Positions 23,945 through 25,382 of a DNA stretch of 25,382 nt are shown piece after piece. The notes beneath the pieces were generated by a model. That model was given only the letters and a program-made list of their open reading frames with translations. It did no database searches and was not told where the DNA came from. The DNA is from CADEFF01 sp964569315 (GTDB lineage: Bacteria > Pseudomonadota > Alphaproteobacteria > Dongiales > Dongiaceae): NCBI GenBank assembly GCA_964569315.1, contig CAZMUZ010000049.1, positions 1-25,382 on the forward strand. The letters run 5' to 3'. Every line of letters starts with the position of its first letter. Within the stretch, counting starts at the first letter, position 1. The translations under genes were made by a program, and so were the position numbers.

Positions 23945-25260
23945 CGTTCGGCCTCGAACACGGTGCGGCCATCGACGACGGTGCGGAGCACCTGCCCCTG
24001 GATGGGACGGCCGTCATAAGGCGAGTTTTTCGACTTGCTCCGGAACCGGTCCACATCGATGCGGCCGGCGCGCTCTAGATCGACCAGCACGAGGTCCGCG
24101 GGCGCGCCGCGGCTGAGACGTCCCTGTGGCAAGGCGAGGAGATCGGCGGGCGACTGGGCCAGGCGCTTGAATAGGTCGAGCAAGCCGATCTGGCCGTTAT
24201 GGAAAAGCCCGAGCGAGAGCGGCAGCAGCGTCTCGAGCCCCACGATGCCGGGGGCGGCGAGTGCGAAGGGCACGCGCTTCGATTCCTGATCGTGCGGGGC
24301 GTGGTCGCTTGCGATGCAGTCGATCGTGCCGTCCGCGATGGCGGCGGCCACGGCGGCGCGGTCGGCCTCGGCGCGCAAGGGCGGCGAGAGCTTCGCAAAG
24401 GTGCGGTAGTCGCCGACCTCGGTCTCGTTGAGGGTGAAGTAGGGCGGCGCCGTGTCGCAGGTGACCTTGAGGCCGCGATGCTTCGCCGCACGGATCGCAT
24501 CGAGTGTGGCCGCGGTCGATACATGCGCGACGTGATAGCGAGCGCCCGTCATGGCGACGAGATGGAGATCGCGCTCGACCATCATGACCTCGGCGGCCCG
24601 CGGAATGCCCGCGAGGCCAAGGCGGGTGGCAAGCTCGCCCGAATTCATCGCGCCGCCCTCGGCGAGCTGCGGTTCTTCGGGATGCTGAACGATAAGGAGA
24701 CCGTAGGTGCTGCCATAGCTCAAGGCGCGGCGCATCACGCGCGCATCGGCGATGGCCGCAAGACCGTCGGTGAAGGCGACGGCCCTGCTCTCGGCCAGCA
24801 GGCCGAGCTCCGCCAGATCCTTGCCCGCGAGGCCGCGGGTGACCGCGCCGTAGCTGTAGATCTTGGTGCCCTTGGCCTCGCGGGCGCGTCGGGCGATGAA
24901 CTCGAGGCCGGCCATATCGTCGACGACGGGCGTGGTATTGGGCAGGGCCACCATGCTGGTGACGCCGCCGGCCGCGGCCGCAAGGCTGGCGCTGGCGATG
25001 GTTTCCTTGTGCTCCTCGCCGGGCTCGCGGAGCTGCACGCGCATGTCGACGAGGCCGGGTGCGAGGCAATGGCCGCCGCAGTCGACGATCTCGAAGCCTT
25101 CGGCGAGGCCGTCGCGCCCGATCGCAGGGCCCGCTTCGGCGATCAGCCCGTCGACGACGAGGAGCCCACCGGCGGTATCGAGGCCCGAGGCGGGATCGAT
25201 CAGCCGCGCGTTGCGGAAGGCCATCGGTCGAGGCGGCAGCTTGGCGACGCGCCCTGCCAT
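23941..25260 (-). CDS. pyrC: Dihydroorotase-like protein, probably inactive (PyrC'/PyrX type)
   Basis: The 439-residue protein has the amidohydrolase fold of class I dihydroorotase, which closes carbamoyl-aspartate to dihydroorotate. The metal-binding HxH that should read HVHLREPG is here MRVQLREPG: Arg74 and Gln76 replace both histidines. Other family residues remain: His192 in QHPEE, His242 and His245 in YHVAHVST, and Asp318-His319 in SDHAPH. Loss of two metal ligands suggests no dihydroorotase activity, as in the Pseudomonas PyrC' that supports aspartate transcarbamoylase assembly. ATG 25260 lies 4 bases after the pyrB stop with GGAGG upstream; the frame also has an ATG at 25305 inside pyrB, which I reject. 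Confidence 0.93.
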   Translation of the reverse strand: MAGRVAKLPPRPMAFRNARLIDPASGLDTAGGLLVVDGLIAEAGPAIGRDGLAEGFEIVDCGGHCLAPGLVDMRVQLREPGEEHKETIASASLAAAAGGVTSMVALPNTTPVVDDMAGLEFIARRAREAKGTKIYSYGAVTRGLAGKDLAELGLLAESRAVAFTDGLAAIADARVMRRALSYGSTYGLLIVQHPEEPQLAEGGAMNSGELATRLGLAGIPRAAEVMMVERDLHLVAMTGARYHVAHVSTAATLDAIRAAKHRGLKVTCDTAPPYFTLNETEVGDYRTFAKLSPPLRAEADRAAVAAAIADGTIDCIASDHAPHDQESKRVPFALAAPGIVGLETLLPLSLGLFHNGQIGLLDLFKRLAQSPADLLALPQGRLSRGAPADLVLVDLERAGRIDVDRFRSKSKNSPYDGRPIQGQVLRTVVDGRTVFEAER

Positions 25261-25264
25261 GAGC

Positions 25265-25382
25265 TCAGGCCTCCGCATTGTTGCGCAACGGTCGCGTAAG
25301 CACATCGAGACAGGCCATGCGGACCGCGACGCCCATCTCGACCTGCTCGCGGATCGCGCTGCGGTCGATGTCGTCCGCCACC
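25265..25382 (-). CDS. pyrB: Aspartate carbamoyltransferase, C-terminal end (partial)
   Basis: The last 38 codons and the stop of pyrB are present; the gene continues beyond the window. The translated end contains DRSAIREQVEMGVAVRMACLD, the typical C-terminal helix of bacterial aspartate transcarbamoylase, followed by VLTRPLRNNAEA. The enzyme joins carbamoyl phosphate and aspartate in pyrimidine synthesis. Its stop is 4 bases before the pyrC-like start, so the two proteins are likely made together and form a complex. Confidence 0.92.
   Translation of the reverse strand, partial: VADDIDRSAIREQVEMGVAVRMACLDVLTRPLRNNAEA

Overview
The window is GC-rich chromosomal DNA of an alphaproteobacterium. 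The evidence is gene content and order: ppk-ppx beside rnd/aspS, the divK-pleD cell-cycle pair, an EipB (DUF1849) envelope protein, a DinB with an N-terminal zinc ribbon, and a pyrB-pyrC-plsY-dprA-topA-rnr-NUDIX-rpmG run. A palindromic intergenic repeat after eipB resembles elements common in Hyphomicrobiales (Rhizobiales). I would place the organism in Hyphomicrobiales or Rhodospirillales but cannot go further. Almost all sequence is coding; the longest gap between genes is about 160 bases. I see no tRNA, rRNA, CRISPR array, transposase, phage gene or riboswitch.

Left part (1-9482). The 3' end of ppk and a complete ppx form a polyphosphate operon. It converges on an rnd to M23-peptidase pair on the minus strand. 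aspS is divergent from rnd and is followed by an agmatine-deiminase-like gene that lacks two key catalytic residues. That gene converges on a D-2-hydroxyacid dehydrogenase, and eipB is transcribed divergently from the dehydrogenase.

Middle part (9483-13940). Two hairpins separate eipB from the convergent dinB. dinB overlaps the end of an upstream ROK sugar kinase gene by 4 bases. Divergent from the kinase gene is divK-pleD, a phospho-signalling and c-di-GMP module. The 140-base gap between them holds a CtrA-box-like sequence.

Right part (13941-25382). All genes here are on the minus strand, read from high to low coordinate: pyrB (partial), pyrC-like, plsY, dprA, topA, a small cupin, rnr, an S41 lipoprotein protease broken by a 10-N assembly gap, a NUDIX hydrolase and rpmG. 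Overlaps and short gaps (4-base overlap pyrC/plsY, 4-base spacer pyrB/pyrC, 4-base overlap protease/NUDIX) point to translational coupling inside sub-operons. The pyrC-like protein has lost the HxH metal motif and is probably a structural partner of aspartate transcarbamoylase.

I found no convincing new multi-gene system. The observations most worth follow-up are the catalytically incomplete agmatine deiminase homologue, the pseudo-dihydroorotase, the palindromic repeat, the CtrA-like site before divK and the AT-rich palindrome between plsY and dprA.
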